NCBI RefSeq assembly: GCF_007176755.1
Contig: NZ_BJTV01000007.1
Coordinates: 186,001-250,000 of the forward strand
Length of the DNA: 64,000 nucleotides
From: Streptomyces sp. 1-11
Lineage (GTDB): Bacteria; Actinomycetota; Actinomycetes; Streptomycetales; Streptomycetaceae
Direction of reading: 5' to 3'
Shown: piece after piece, positions 41,191-52,530 of the stretch
Position numbering within the stretch: position 1 is the first letter of the stretch
How the letters are laid out: each line of letters opens with the position of its first letter
The notes under the pieces: model-generated
The model's database searches: none
Seen by the model: only the letters and a program-made list of their open reading frames with translations
What the model was told of the DNA's origin: nothing
Translations under genes and position numbers: made by a program

Positions 41191-43593
41191 TCAGTCCGTC
41201 GGCAGAACGAGCGTGCACGTCTCCCCGGGGGCGATGGTCACCGCCCGGTCGGCCAGGACCACGCGGATCGCGGACTGCTCGGAGTCGGGTACGGCGATCT
41301 CCAGCTGTCCGCTCCGGCGGCGCACGCCGACACCCCAGTGACCGCGGTAGTGGAGCGAGAACCCGTACTCGGACAGCGCCGGCAGGGGCACCGGATCCAG
41401 CCACAGGGCGTCCTCGCGTGTCTCCAGTCCCGTCAGGCCGCGCTGGACCAGGTCGAGCGTTCCGGCCATCGCGCCGAGGTGGATGCCTTCGCCCGTGGTG
41501 CCGCCCTGGATGTCGGCGATGTCGGCCTCCAGGGCTTCGTGGACGTACTGCCACGCGTCGGCCCGTCTGGCCCTGGCGAGGACCAGGCCGTGGACGAGTT
41601 CGCTGAGGGTCGAGCCGTGGCTGGTGCGCCGGAGGTAGTAGTCGACGGTGCCGCGCCAGATCTCGTCGTCCAGGTGGTAACCGAGACGCAGGAACAGGGC
41701 CCGCAGTTCCGCGGGCGAGAACAGGTAACCGAGCATGAGCACGTCGGCCTGCTTGGACGCCTTGTACCGGTTAACCGTGTCGCCCTCCGCCTCGAGCACG
41801 CGGTCCAGCCGCCGGATGGTGCCGTAGCGGGCGCGGTACGCGTCCCAGTCGAGTTCGGCCAGGTCGTCGTAGCCCTCGAACTGGCTGATGACGCCCTGGT
41901 GGAAGGGCACCCGCAGCCGTCTGGAGACATCGTCCCACTGCGGCAGCGTGTCGGCGTTCAGCCGGAGCCGCTGGAACAGCTCCTCGCGCCGCCACGCGGG
42001 AAGGCGCCGCACGAGCTCCAGGGCGCGGGTGAGGACCCAGGCGGCGGTGACGTTGGTGTACGTGTTGTCGTCCAGCCCGGGCCGCGCGGCGCCGGGATAG
42101 CCGTCGTGGTACTCGTCGGGGCCGACGACACCGCGGATCCGGTAGCGGCGCGTGCCACGGTCGAAGACCGCCAGGTCCGCCCAGAAGCGGGCGATCTGCA
42201 GCAGCATCTCCGCGCCTTTGGTGTGCAGGTACTCCGTGTCACCGGTGGCCTCGCAGTACTGCCAGACGTTGTAGGCGATCGCCGAACCCACGTGGTGCTG
42301 GAGGCGCGAGTGGTCCGGCAGCCAGCGGCCCGACGCGGGGTTGAGATGCCACTCCTGGGACTCCTCACGCCCGTTGCTCCCGCTCTGCCACGGATACATC
42401 GCCCCGGCCCGGCCGGCCGCGGCCGCCGCCGCGCAGGCCCGGGGGAGGCGCCGGTGGCGGTAGTCCAGCAGTGCCCGGGAGACCTCCGGCAGGTGCAGGT
42501 TGAGATAGGGCAGCACGAAGAGCTCGTCCCAGAACACATGACCCCGGTAGGCCTCGCCGTGCAGACCCCGGGCAGGCACTCCCGCGTCCAGCTCCGCCGT
42601 GTGCGGTGACAGCGTCTGCAGGACGTGGAAGAGATGGAAGCGCAGGATACGGCCGGCCTCTCCCGGCACCCGCACGTCCGCGCGTCGCCACAGCCGGTCC
42701 CAGGCCGCGGCATGCGAGTCGAGCAGGGCCGCGAAGTCCGCCGCCGCGGACACCCGGTCGACGGCTTCGCCGAGGGGGCCGCTGATCGCGGTGTCCCGCG
42801 AGGTGTGCAGGGCCACCGTCTTGTCCACGGTGACGGGCCGGCCGGGCGTCACGGGGACGACCAGACGGTGCACGGCGCGGTGGCGGGCGGGCCGGAGCAC
42901 CGAGGAGACCGGAGCCCCGTCCGCGCGGACCGTCGTCCGGGCGGCCAGGGCGACGGCGATGTCCGATGTGCTGGTGCGGCAGGTCAGCCAGATGGAGTCG
43001 GGTTTCTGCGCACCGGTTCGCACGTGGTTCAGGTGGTGGCGCTCGAGTGCCCGGTAGCGGTGCACGTTGCCATTGACGACGTCGCCGTCCAGCGAGCTCT
43101 CGATCTCGATGTCCCCGGTCCAGTCCTCGGCCGTGAGCACGGTCCGCAGTGCGGCCAGGTGCGGGTCATCCATGTGCACCAGACGGGTCTGCTGGACGTC
43201 AAACACGCCCAGTTCGTCGTGCCGGTGGCGGGAGGACCGTGCGAGGGTGCCCCGGCGCAGGTCCAGGGTGTGCCGGTGCTCCAGCAGGGTGTGCGTGCCG
43301 GGGGAGAACCACGGGCCCCACGTGCCGTCCGCGCGGCGCGCCCGGAACCGCAGGCAGAGCCAGTTGGGGAGGTTGACCATGTCCTCGTTCACGACCCGCC
43401 GCCCCGCGACGGCCGACTCCAGGCGGTTGTAGCACCCCGCCGCGTAGGTGCCCGGACAGTGCACCAGGCCGGCCCGGCGTTCGGGCAGCGCGCCGCGGGT
43501 GGCGAAGTAGCCGTTGCCCAGCGTGCAGAGGGACTCGCGCAGTTGCTCGGCGGCAGGGTCGTACCCCGTCCACTCCCACGTCCACTCCGACAT
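41191..43593 (-). CDS. Glycoside hydrolase family 65 phosphorylase-like enzyme
   Basis: 800-residue GH65 enzyme, the family of maltose, trehalose and kojibiose phosphorylases. The N-terminal beta-sandwich (to about 290) contains LGNGYFATRGALPE; the (alpha/alpha)6 barrel has the general acid Glu in VVGPDEYHDGYP and substrate residues in YRGHVFWDELF. The phosphate-binding HGSTLSELVHG and TTGEGIHLGAMAGTLD favour a phosphorylase over a hydrolase. The ATG at 43593 follows GGAGGG. No phosphoglucomutase gene adjoins. Possible role: using storage disaccharide by phosphorolysis, which would save ATP under oxygen limitation. Confidence 0.9.
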   Translation of the reverse strand: MSEWTWEWTGYDPAAEQLRESLCTLGNGYFATRGALPERRAGLVHCPGTYAAGCYNRLESAVAGRRVVNEDMVNLPNWLCLRFRARRADGTWGPWFSPGTHTLLEHRHTLDLRRGTLARSSRHRHDELGVFDVQQTRLVHMDDPHLAALRTVLTAEDWTGDIEIESSLDGDVVNGNVHRYRALERHHLNHVRTGAQKPDSIWLTCRTSTSDIAVALAARTTVRADGAPVSSVLRPARHRAVHRLVVPVTPGRPVTVDKTVALHTSRDTAISGPLGEAVDRVSAAADFAALLDSHAAAWDRLWRRADVRVPGEAGRILRFHLFHVLQTLSPHTAELDAGVPARGLHGEAYRGHVFWDELFVLPYLNLHLPEVSRALLDYRHRRLPRACAAAAAAGRAGAMYPWQSGSNGREESQEWHLNPASGRWLPDHSRLQHHVGSAIAYNVWQYCEATGDTEYLHTKGAEMLLQIARFWADLAVFDRGTRRYRIRGVVGPDEYHDGYPGAARPGLDDNTYTNVTAAWVLTRALELVRRLPAWRREELFQRLRLNADTLPQWDDVSRRLRVPFHQGVISQFEGYDDLAELDWDAYRARYGTIRRLDRVLEAEGDTVNRYKASKQADVLMLGYLFSPAELRALFLRLGYHLDDEIWRGTVDYYLRRTSHGSTLSELVHGLVLARARRADAWQYVHEALEADIADIQGGTTGEGIHLGAMAGTLDLVQRGLTGLETREDALWLDPVPLPALSEYGFSLHYRGHWGVGVRRRSGQLEIAVPDSEQSAIRVVLADRAVTIAPGETCTLVLPTD

Positions 43594-43688
43594 CCGGCGC
43601 CATTCCCTCCGCTGCGCGGGCTGTGCCGGCCCGGCCGGGCCGCGGACCGAAGCGGCCGTGCCGCCGGCGAGCGCCGGTGACGACGCGG

Positions 43689-44636
43689 CTACCGGCCTGC
43701 AGGGGTGATCCGGCGGCCCGTGAGGCTGGTGGGTTCGATCGACACCCACATCTCGCGCTCGCCGCCCGCCCACGGCGTGGTGTGCGCCCGCTGGGCGAGC
43801 CGGCGTACCGCCTCCGGGTCCGTCACCACACGTGCCGGTCCGACGGCGAGCACGCTCCAGCCCTGGCTCAGGGCCTCGTCCACGTGGTCGACCTCGAAGG
43901 CGACCTCCGTCTCCGCAGCCGCCGCCGGCACGGAGTGGGGTGCGGTCCGGAAGACGATGGCGTCATCGACGAACTCGTAGTTGACCGGGACCACCGCCGG
44001 GCGGCCCTCGGACGTCGACACCGCGACGCGCCCCAACCCGTGGCTGGAGAGCAGGGCGCGGCACTCCTGCGGGCTGAGGTCCCGGAGCTCGGGGTGCAGC
44101 AGTGCGTGGCCCTGACCGGGCGGGAGATCGATGCCTCCGCCACGCAGCGCGGCGACCGAGGTGCCCAGCGCGTCCGCCAGCCTGATGAGCGTCGCCAACG
44201 ACGGATCGGCGGGCTGTTCCTCCAGGTAGGCCAGGTACTGGGGCGACATCCGCGCGCGGCCTGCGGTCTCCTCCCGGCTGAGCCCGCGCCTTCGGCGTTC
44301 GACGGCCACCCGCCGGCCGGTGTCACCGGGGTTGTGCTCGCCCCTCGGCCCGGTCGCCCCGGTCGCCGTGGTCGCGGCCGCCGCCTCGCCGGTCGCCGGC
44401 GGTGCTTCGCCGGTCGCCGCCGCCTCGCCCGCCTCCGGCGACCGCTCGTGCTCCAGATGGCGTACGTGGGCGTCCGGGCCGGGGAACACGAGCGTCACGT
44501 CGTCCGTGTCCGACCAGCGCACGTCGTAGGGGGGTGTTCCGTCGTCGTGGTGGAGTCCGACGATCTCGCCGTCGCGCCTGGCACCGCCGGTGGCCGGGCT
44601 CTCGATGACGAGTTGGTCGCCGAGGTGAGCTCGCAT
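43689..44636 (-). CDS. DUF1918-XRE-PNPOx fusion protein
   Basis: 315 residues in three parts. Residues 1-60 are DUF1918 (MRAHLGDQLVIESPATGG, SH3-like). After an Ala/Thr-rich linker comes an XRE helix-turn-helix at about 105-165 (RRGLSREETAGRARMSPQYL). Residues 185-310 are a PNPOx-like flavin-binding fold (GRVAVSTSEGRPAVVPVNY). The flavin domain may let a DNA-binding protein sense redox or F420/FMN state. ATG at 44636 follows GAGGAGAGGG. It is divergent from the CBS-BON gene. Confidence 0.85.
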   Translation of the reverse strand: MRAHLGDQLVIESPATGGARRDGEIVGLHHDDGTPPYDVRWSDTDDVTLVFPGPDAHVRHLEHERSPEAGEAAATGEAPPATGEAAAATTATGATGPRGEHNPGDTGRRVAVERRRRGLSREETAGRARMSPQYLAYLEEQPADPSLATLIRLADALGTSVAALRGGGIDLPPGQGHALLHPELRDLSPQECRALLSSHGLGRVAVSTSEGRPAVVPVNYEFVDDAIVFRTAPHSVPAAAAETEVAFEVDHVDEALSQGWSVLAVGPARVVTDPEAVRRLAQRAHTTPWAGGEREMWVSIEPTSLTGRRITPAGR

Positions 44637-44749
44637 GATCGCCGCCCTCTCCTCAGAATGGTGCTGTATCCAACCTGCCACGCGGGCCGCACCGCCGCAC
44701 GGGGCGCGGCTCCAGGAGCGAGGCGGGCGCCCCGCACCCGGGAGGCACC

Positions 44750-45427
44750 ATGCATCACCGCACAGTCGAGGAGCTCATGTCCCGGGACGTCGTCCGGGCA
44801 CGGCCCGACACGCCGTTCAAGGAGCTCGTCAGGCTGCTGGAGGACAATGGGGTCACCGCCGTACCCGTGGTGGACGAGATCGGCCGTCCGATGGGCGTGG
44901 TGTCGGAGGCCGACCTGCTGCGCAAGAGCGCCGACCAGGCCGACCCGTCCGGCAGGGCCCCCATCCCGCGTCTGGAGGCCTGGGAGCGGGCCAAGGCCGG
45001 GGGCTCCCGCGCCGAGGAACTCATGTCCGCCCCCGCGGTGTGCGCACGGCCCGAGTGGACCGTGGTCGAGGCCGCCCGCCTCATGGAGACCCAGAAGGTC
45101 AAACGCCTGCCCGTGGTCGACGAGGCGGACCGGCTGCTGGGCATCGTCAGCCGCGGTGATCTGCTGCGGGTCTTCCTCCGCCGGGACGAGGCCATCCGCG
45201 AGGAGATCACCACGGATGTGCTGCGGCGCACCCTGGGGCTCGAACCGAGGGACGTGACCGCGGAGGTGCGCGACGGGCGGGTCACCCTCGCGGGCACCGT
45301 GGAGCACGGCAGCCTCGTCCCCGTCGTCGAGCAGCTGTGCCGGGGCGTCGACGGCGTGGTCTCGGTCACCGCGCGGATCGCCGTCCGGACGGACGCCGCC
45401 GGGGAGCCCCCTGCCGGAACACCATGA
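44750..45427 (+). CDS. CBS-pair and BON domain protein
   Basis: 225-residue protein with two CBS motifs (VEELMSRDVVRARPDTPFKE at the start; EELMSAPAVCARPEWTVVEA near 87), which usually bind adenosine nucleotides, and a C-terminal BON domain (about 150-215, VTAEVRDGRVTLAGTVEHGS). In actinobacteria such proteins are common in hypoxia or dormancy regulons. ATG at 44750 follows GGGAGG. Divergent from the flavin/XRE gene and convergent with DUF1876. Probable energy-sensing role; partner unknown. Confidence 0.9.
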   Translation: MHHRTVEELMSRDVVRARPDTPFKELVRLLEDNGVTAVPVVDEIGRPMGVVSEADLLRKSADQADPSGRAPIPRLEAWERAKAGGSRAEELMSAPAVCARPEWTVVEAARLMETQKVKRLPVVDEADRLLGIVSRGDLLRVFLRRDEAIREEITTDVLRRTLGLEPRDVTAEVRDGRVTLAGTVEHGSLVPVVEQLCRGVDGVVSVTARIAVRTDAAGEPPAGTP

Positions 45428-45439
45428 GGCGGCCGGGTC

Positions 45440-45727
45440 TCAGAGGGGCCGTCCGGCCGTCCGACGGGTGTCGGCTCGTGCGGCGGCCATGGCCCGGACG
45501 TCGCGTTCGGCGGTCTCCAGCAGCTGATGGGCGAGATCCACCAGGGCCCTGCCCGCCGCCAGCTCGTCGCCGATCTCCGGCACGTTGGTGTCCGCCGGAT
45601 GGCAGTGCGCGGACCCGTGGCCGGTGAGTGCCGTGGTGCCGGTGTCCAGCACCAGGTGCGCCTTCGTCGTGCCGTCGTCGTCCTCGAAGAGGTCGAGACG
45701 TACCTTCCACTGTCCTGTGTGCGACAT
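45440..45727 (-). CDS. DUF1876 domain protein
   Basis: 95-residue DUF1876 protein with a double-stranded-RNA-binding-like fold (KVRLDLFEDDDGTTKAHLVL, then HCHPADTNVPEIGDELAAGR). Members of the family lie in stress regulons of actinobacteria; function unknown. ATG at 45727 follows AAGGAGAG. A 16-base DevR-like box lies 66 bases upstream (45794-45809), the strongest sign that it is part of the dormancy regulon. It is the only gene on its transcript. Confidence 0.85.
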   Translation of the reverse strand: MSHTGQWKVRLDLFEDDDGTTKAHLVLDTGTTALTGHGSAHCHPADTNVPEIGDELAAGRALVDLAHQLLETAERDVRAMAAARADTRRTAGRPL

Positions 45728-45793
45728 CGTTCTCTCCTTGCCTGGCATTGCCTGGCGTCCCTCCACGATGCGACGGCCGCCGTACCGCGGCAG

Positions 45794-45809
45794 GGGGCCG
45801 AAGGTCCCC
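45794..45809. promoter_or_regulatory. DevR/OsdR-like box upstream of DUF1876
   Basis: GGGGCC-GAAG-GTCCCC, 6-4-6 arrangement with five of six pairs complementary. It is 66 bases before the start of the DUF1876 gene. One of five such elements in the right part of the window. Confidence 0.6.
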
Positions 45810-45850
45810 GGCGCACCGGCGACCGGCCCCGGAAGCCGGTCCCGCGCCGG

Positions 45851-46669
45851 TCACACCTGCGGGACGACGGCCACGGGGCACGGTGCGTGATGCAGCAACG
45901 CGTGGCTGACCAGGCCGAGTTGCAGCCCCGGATGGCCCAGCCGCCGCCTGGCGCCCACGACCAGCAGATCCGCGGTCGACGCGGCCTCCAGCAGCGCCCG
46001 GCGGGCCGGCTCCTCGATCAGGCGCCGGCTCACCCTGGCGTCGCCGTACCTTTCCGCGGGCCGGCGCAGGGCGTCGTCGAGAACCTGGGCCGGGGGCCGC
46101 CGGTGCGCCTCCAACTGCCAGGAGGACGCCTGCGGCGTCGTACAGGCACCGGCCGGTGCGCTCCAGGCGTGCACCGCCTCGAGCCGGCAGCGCCGCACCT
46201 GGGCCTCGCGCACCGCGAAGTCCACGGCCGTGCCGCTGCTCTCGCCGTCCTCGACGCCCACGACGACGCTTCCGAACCCGGTGGCGCGGTGTTCGGAACC
46301 GCCGCGGACCACGACCACCGGGCAGTCGGCGCGCGCGGCCACGGCGAGGCCGACCGAGCCGAGAAGCATGCCGGACAGATCCCCGAGCCCCCTGTTCCCC
46401 AGCACCAGCGCGAAGGCGTTGCGTCCCTCGCCGACCAGGGCGGTGGCCGCGTCCTCGTGCGACACCTCGCTGGACAGGACCACCGCCGGAGCGGCCTGTC
46501 TGGCGCGCGCCGAGGCGGCGCCGAGCACGGCGGACGCCTCCCGCTCACCGGCCGCCGCGTGCAGCAGTCGGAGCGGGACCCCGTGCCGGACCGCCTCGCC
46601 GGCGGCCCAGTCGACGGCCTCGAGACTCGCCTCGGAGCCGTCGACGCCCACCACCAGGGGAATCGTCAC
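45851..46669 (-). CDS. Tandem universal stress protein
   Basis: 272-residue protein with two USP domains. The first starts with PLVVGVDGSEASLEAVDWA and ends with the ATP-loop-like LVLGNRGLGDLSGMLLGSVG; the second ends with LLVVGARRRLGHPGLQLG. Such tandem USPs bind ATP and are hallmarks of DosR-type regulons. GTG start at 46669. It lies 49 bases after the ACP gene, probably as the last gene of the acyl-CoA synthetase/dehydrogenase operon. Confidence 0.92.
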   Translation of the reverse strand: MTIPLVVGVDGSEASLEAVDWAAGEAVRHGVPLRLLHAAAGEREASAVLGAASARARQAAPAVVLSSEVSHEDAATALVGEGRNAFALVLGNRGLGDLSGMLLGSVGLAVAARADCPVVVVRGGSEHRATGFGSVVVGVEDGESSGTAVDFAVREAQVRRCRLEAVHAWSAPAGACTTPQASSWQLEAHRRPPAQVLDDALRRPAERYGDARVSRRLIEEPARRALLEAASTADLLVVGARRRLGHPGLQLGLVSHALLHHAPCPVAVVPQV

Positions 46670-46718
46670 CGCGCCCGTCTCCTCTCCCGCCGCACGCGCC
46701 GCTTGCCATTGAGTCCGG

Positions 46719-46988
46719 TCATGCCCCCCGGCCGCCGCCGGTCCTCTCGACCAGGAACCGTGTCGTGGCGGACAGGGTGGTCAGGTCCGGGTAGTCCTCC
46801 TCGTCGATACGGATGCCCGCACGCTCCGACAGCAGCTCGACCAGGCTGAGGAAATCGAGCGAGTCGAGTTCGAGCACGTCGCGGAACTTGTCGTCCGGTC
46901 CGACCAGTGTGAAGTCGGCGTCGGGGACGACCTGCGCGATCGCCTCCTCGACCAGCGACCGGGCCTCCGCCTCGTTCAGTGGCTTCAT
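46719..46988 (-). CDS. Stand-alone acyl carrier protein
   Basis: 89-residue acyl carrier protein. The phosphopantetheine site is in VLELDSLDFLSLV, and flanking helices fit a PP-binding domain. It starts 5 bases after the E2 gene and is in one operon with an acyl-CoA synthetase and E1/E2 of a 2-oxoacid dehydrogenase, not with any PKS or NRPS gene. This suggests that the acyl group made by the dehydrogenase or the synthetase is loaded on ACP. The partner is inferred from position only. Confidence 0.88.
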   Translation of the reverse strand: MKPLNEAEARSLVEEAIAQVVPDADFTLVGPDDKFRDVLELDSLDFLSLVELLSERAGIRIDEEDYPDLTTLSATTRFLVERTGGGRGA

Positions 46989-46993
46989 GCGGC

Positions 46994-48538
46994 TCACAGC
47001 TCCTCCGGTCTCTGCAGAAGTCGGCCGACCGCCGTGAGGTAGCGCGCCCCCACGGCGCCGTCCGTGGCCCGGTGGTCGGCGGCCAGGGTCGCGGTCACCA
47101 CCGGACGCACTCCGAGCATGCCGCCCGCGGCCCACGGCCGTTCGACTACGGCGCCGAAGCCGACCAGGGCCACCTGGGGCGGGTGGATCACCCCGAACAC
47201 GGCCTCCACACCCTGGTCGCCCAGGCTGGTGACGGTCAGGGTGGCGCCGGACGTCTCGGTCCCGCGCAGCCGCCCTCGGCGGGCACGCTGCACCACCTCC
47301 TTCAGCCGGGTCATGAGGACGTCGGGCGGCAGTGTGTCGGCGTCGTGGATCACCGGGGCGAGCAGTCCGCCCTGCCGGAGCGAGACCGCGATGCCCAGGT
47401 TGATCGCGGAGGCGGGGGCGAACCCGTCGTCCAGCCAGTAGCCGTTGAGCGCCGGCACCTCGCGTGCCGCCACGGCGGCGGCCTTCAGGAGCAGGGCCGC
47501 GGGCACGAGCCGGCCGGCGGGCGTACGGTCGCGGTTGGTCCGGCGGAGCCAGTCCTCGGCCGCCGTCAGGTCGATGGTGGTGGACAGGTAGTAGTGCGGG
47601 ATCTCCCGCTTGGAGCGGCTCATGAGACCGGCGATGGCACGGCGCATGGTGTCCGTACGGTCCTCCGCGCGGCCCTCGCCCCGTTCGGCGGTGTCCGGAC
47701 GCCGTTCGCCGTTCAGCGGGCCCGGCTCCGGCCGCCCGGGCCCGTCTCCGCCGCCGGGGGAGCGCACGGCCGCCCGCACGTCCGCCGCCCGCACGGCTCC
47801 GGCGTCCCCGGTGCCCCGCACCGCTGCCAGGTCGACGCCCAGCTCCAGGGCGAGGCGCCGGGCGTACGGGGTGGCCCGCACTCGCGGCGCGCGAGGCGGC
47901 TGGGCGTGCTCCACGTCGGCGCGTGTGATCCGGCCCCCGCGGCCGGTGCCGTGCACTGTCGCCAGGTCGACACCGTGCAGATCGGCCAGGTGCCGCACGA
48001 GCGGACCCGTGCCGGGCATCGGGACGGTTTCACCGGGCGGACCCGGGCGCGCCGGTGCGTGCTCCTCGGCCGGCTCGTCCCGGGATCCGGCGCGTACCGG
48101 CTCCGCAGCGGTCCCGGGCCCGCGGGCCGTCTTCCGTCGGGGCGCCGGGTGCCGGTGCCGTGCGGACCGTTCCGGGCCGGCCGCCGCCTGCGAGGACGCC
48201 CCGCTCGCGGTCGCCTCCCCGGCCGGCTCGGCGGACCCGGCCGGAACCCGCTCCGCCCCGGCCGTCACCGGCCCGCCGGCGCCCGCCCGCATCTCCGGCA
48301 CGCCCCGGTCCTCGATGAGCGCGAGCGGGGTCCCCACCGGTACCCGGGTCCCCGGTTCGACGAGCAGCCGCCCCACGGTCCCGGACGCGAAGCACTCGAC
48401 CTCGATGGCCGCCTTGTCCGTCTCCACGACCGCCACGACATCGCCCTTGCGCACCCGGTCCCCGGGACGCACCAGCCACTCCCGCAGCAGTCCCTCGGCC
48501 ATGTCCGCGCCGAGCGAGGGCATGGTGAACGCGGTCAT
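46994..48538 (-). CDS. 2-oxoacid dehydrogenase E2 (dihydrolipoamide acyltransferase)
   Basis: 514-residue E2 core protein. The lipoyl domain at the N terminus has the modified Lys in VETDKAAIEVE near residue 42. Two peripheral-subunit-binding domains in tandem follow (VRHLADLHGVDLATVHGTGRG and YARRLALELGVDLAAVRGTG), where one is usual. The catalytic domain ends with ADHRATDGAVGARYL, keeping His and Asp. It transfers the acyl group from lipoyl to CoA. No E3 gene is in the operon, so E3 must come from elsewhere. It is one base away from E1 beta. Confidence 0.93.
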   Translation of the reverse strand: MTAFTMPSLGADMAEGLLREWLVRPGDRVRKGDVVAVVETDKAAIEVECFASGTVGRLLVEPGTRVPVGTPLALIEDRGVPEMRAGAGGPVTAGAERVPAGSAEPAGEATASGASSQAAAGPERSARHRHPAPRRKTARGPGTAAEPVRAGSRDEPAEEHAPARPGPPGETVPMPGTGPLVRHLADLHGVDLATVHGTGRGGRITRADVEHAQPPRAPRVRATPYARRLALELGVDLAAVRGTGDAGAVRAADVRAAVRSPGGGDGPGRPEPGPLNGERRPDTAERGEGRAEDRTDTMRRAIAGLMSRSKREIPHYYLSTTIDLTAAEDWLRRTNRDRTPAGRLVPAALLLKAAAVAAREVPALNGYWLDDGFAPASAINLGIAVSLRQGGLLAPVIHDADTLPPDVLMTRLKEVVQRARRGRLRGTETSGATLTVTSLGDQGVEAVFGVIHPPQVALVGFGAVVERPWAAGGMLGVRPVVTATLAADHRATDGAVGARYLTAVGRLLQRPEEL

Positions 48539-48539
48539 C

Positions 48540-49619
48540 TCAGCCCGACCTCCCGCCGACCGGCTGCCGTCGTGCCCCGCCGGCCGGGGCCGGCGCCGGT
48601 TCGCCCACGACGCGGTGCACGGCCGCGACGATGGTGCTCACCTGGGGCAGCGCGGCCTCCTCCAGCCGGCGCGCGTACGGTATGGGCACTTCGGCGCTGC
48701 ACACCCGCTCGACTGGGGCGTCGAGATCGTAGAAGTGCTGTTCCGTCAGGCGTGCCGAGATCTCCGCGGCGAGGCTGCCGGTACGCCAGCCCTCGTCGAC
48801 GACGACGGCACGGTGGGTGCGCGCGACCGAGCCGCCCACGGTGGCGTCGTCCAGGGGGCGCAGCGTCCGCAGATCGACGACCTCGGCGCTGACGCCGCCG
48901 GCGGCGAGGTCGTCGGCGGCGGCCAGCGCCTTGGGCAGGGAGCCGCCGTACGTGATCAGTGAGACGTCCGTGCCGGCGCGGCGGACGGCCGCGTGGTCGA
49001 GGTCGACCGGCCCGGCGTCGGCGGGCAGGTCGCCGGAGACGTTGTACAGGGTGCCGTGCTCGAAGATCAGTACCGGGTCGGGGTCGGCGAGCGCGGGTGC
49101 CAGCATGCGGCGGGCGTCGGTGAGGGTCGCCGGGGCGAGGACCCGCAGGCCGGGGATGTGCGCGTACCAGCCCTCCAGGCTGTGCGAGTGCTGGGCGGCG
49201 AGCTGCCGCCCGGCGCCGGTGGTCATCCGGATCACGATCGGCACGGGCAACTGGCCGCCCGACATGTGGAGCAGGGTCGCCGCGTTGTTGAGGATCTGAT
49301 CCAGCGCCAGCAGGCTGAAGTTGACCGTCATGATCTCGACGATCGGCCGCATCCCCGACAGGGCGGCGCCGATGCCGGCGCCGACGAACGCCGACTCGGA
49401 CAGCGGGGCGTCGCGGATCCGCTCGGGCCCGAACTCCTCCAGCAGGCCGAGGCTGACGCCGAAGCAGCCGCCGTACCGGCCGACGTCCTCGCCCATCAGG
49501 AACACCCGCTCGTCGGTGCGCAGAGCCTCGCGCAGGGCCTCGCGCATGGCCTCCCGGTAGGTCGTCTTCCGCGCGGAGGGCGCCGCCTCCCCGGCCGCGG
49601 GGGTGTGGGTCGTGGTCAT
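48540..49619 (-). CDS. 2-oxoacid dehydrogenase E1 component, beta subunit
   Basis: 359-residue beta subunit of a heterotetrameric E1 (pyruvate, acetoin or branched-chain type). It has FLMGEDVGRYGG, DAPLSESAFVGAGIGAAL, and the C-terminal transketolase fold (VVDLRTLRPLDDATV). With E1 alpha it decarboxylates a 2-oxoacid on thiamine diphosphate. The ATG at 49619 overlaps the E1 alpha stop in ATGA. The substrate cannot be told from sequence; pyruvate or acetoin would fit. Confidence 0.93.
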   Translation of the reverse strand: MTTTHTPAAGEAAPSARKTTYREAMREALREALRTDERVFLMGEDVGRYGGCFGVSLGLLEEFGPERIRDAPLSESAFVGAGIGAALSGMRPIVEIMTVNFSLLALDQILNNAATLLHMSGGQLPVPIVIRMTTGAGRQLAAQHSHSLEGWYAHIPGLRVLAPATLTDARRMLAPALADPDPVLIFEHGTLYNVSGDLPADAGPVDLDHAAVRRAGTDVSLITYGGSLPKALAAADDLAAGGVSAEVVDLRTLRPLDDATVGGSVARTHRAVVVDEGWRTGSLAAEISARLTEQHFYDLDAPVERVCSAEVPIPYARRLEEAALPQVSTIVAAVHRVVGEPAPAPAGGARRQPVGGRSG

Positions 49620-50637
49620 GGCCGCGTCGCCTCCGCCGGGCTGGTCACGTACTTCAGCAGGTCCTCGACCGGCTCCTCCGGAGCCCGCTCGGCCGCCTCC
49701 ACGGCCGTGTCGATCTCGGCGGCCAGCCGGTCCTCCAGCGCCGTGCGGGCCTCGTCGGTGAGCTCCTTCGCCTCCCGCAGCCGCCGGGCGAGCCCCTCGA
49801 CCGGGTCGCGTTCCTTCCAGCGCTCGATCTCGTCCTTGTCGCGGTAGCGGTCGGAGTCGTACATGGAGTGGGCGCGGAAGCGGTACGTGCGCATCTCCAG
49901 GAAGTGCGGTCCGGTCCCGGCCCGCACCCCTTCGGCCGCGCGCCGGGCGGCGTCCTCGACGGCGAGGACGTCCATGCCGTCCACCGCCCAGGAGACCATG
50001 CCGTACGCGGCCGCGCGCAGCGCTAGGTCGGTCTGGGCCTGGTGGCGGGCGAGCGCGGTGCCCATCGCGTACAGGTTGTTCTCGCAGACCAGCAGCAGGG
50101 GCAGGCGCCACAGCGCGGCCAGGTTGGCGGTCTCGTGGAACTCGCCCTCGGCGAAGGCGCCGTCGCCGAAGAAGCAGCAGGTGACGCGGTCGCGGCCGGT
50201 CATACGGTCGGCGAGCGCGAGACCGGCGGCGAGCGGGAGCCCGCCGCCGACGATCGCGTTGCCGCCGTAGAAGCGGCGGCCGGCGTCGAAGAGGTGCATC
50301 GAGCCGCCACGGCCGCGGCTGCAGCCGGTGACCTTGCCGAACATCTCGGCCATGATCGCCTCGGCCGGAACCCCGCGGGCCAGCGCGTGCCCGTGTTCGC
50401 GGTACGTCGACACGACCGCGTCGTCGTCCGTGAGCGCCTCGTTGACGCCGACGGCCACGGCTTCCTCGCCGATGTACAGGTGCATGAAGCCCCGGACGCG
50501 CGCCGCGCTGTACAACTCCACACAGCGTTCCTCGAACCGCCGGACGCGCAGCATCGACTCCAGCAGGGCGAGGCGGTGTGCGGCCTGACGGTTCGGCCGG
50601 GCGGCGGGCCGTGGTGCGCGGGGGGTGCGGGCGGTGG

Positions 50638-50641
<4 letters not shown>
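49616..50641 (-). CDS. 2-oxoacid dehydrogenase E1 component, alpha subunit
   Basis: 341-residue thiamine-diphosphate-binding alpha subunit. The cofactor motif spans GDGAFAEGEFHETANLA to LLVCENNLYAMGT; RGGSMHLFD and the phosphorylation-loop region YRFRAHSMYDSDRYRDKDE are typical of pyruvate/acetoin E1 alpha. The ATG overlaps the acyl-CoA synthetase stop (ATGA), and its own stop overlaps E1 beta. The tight coupling implies balanced production of subunits. Confidence 0.93.
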
Positions 50642-52470
<1,829 letters not shown>

Positions 52471-52530
52471 GCCGGCCCCTCCTTCCTTCAGGCCCGCTTC
52501 GACCATCCACCCGGCCCGCCCCGTCCGCAC

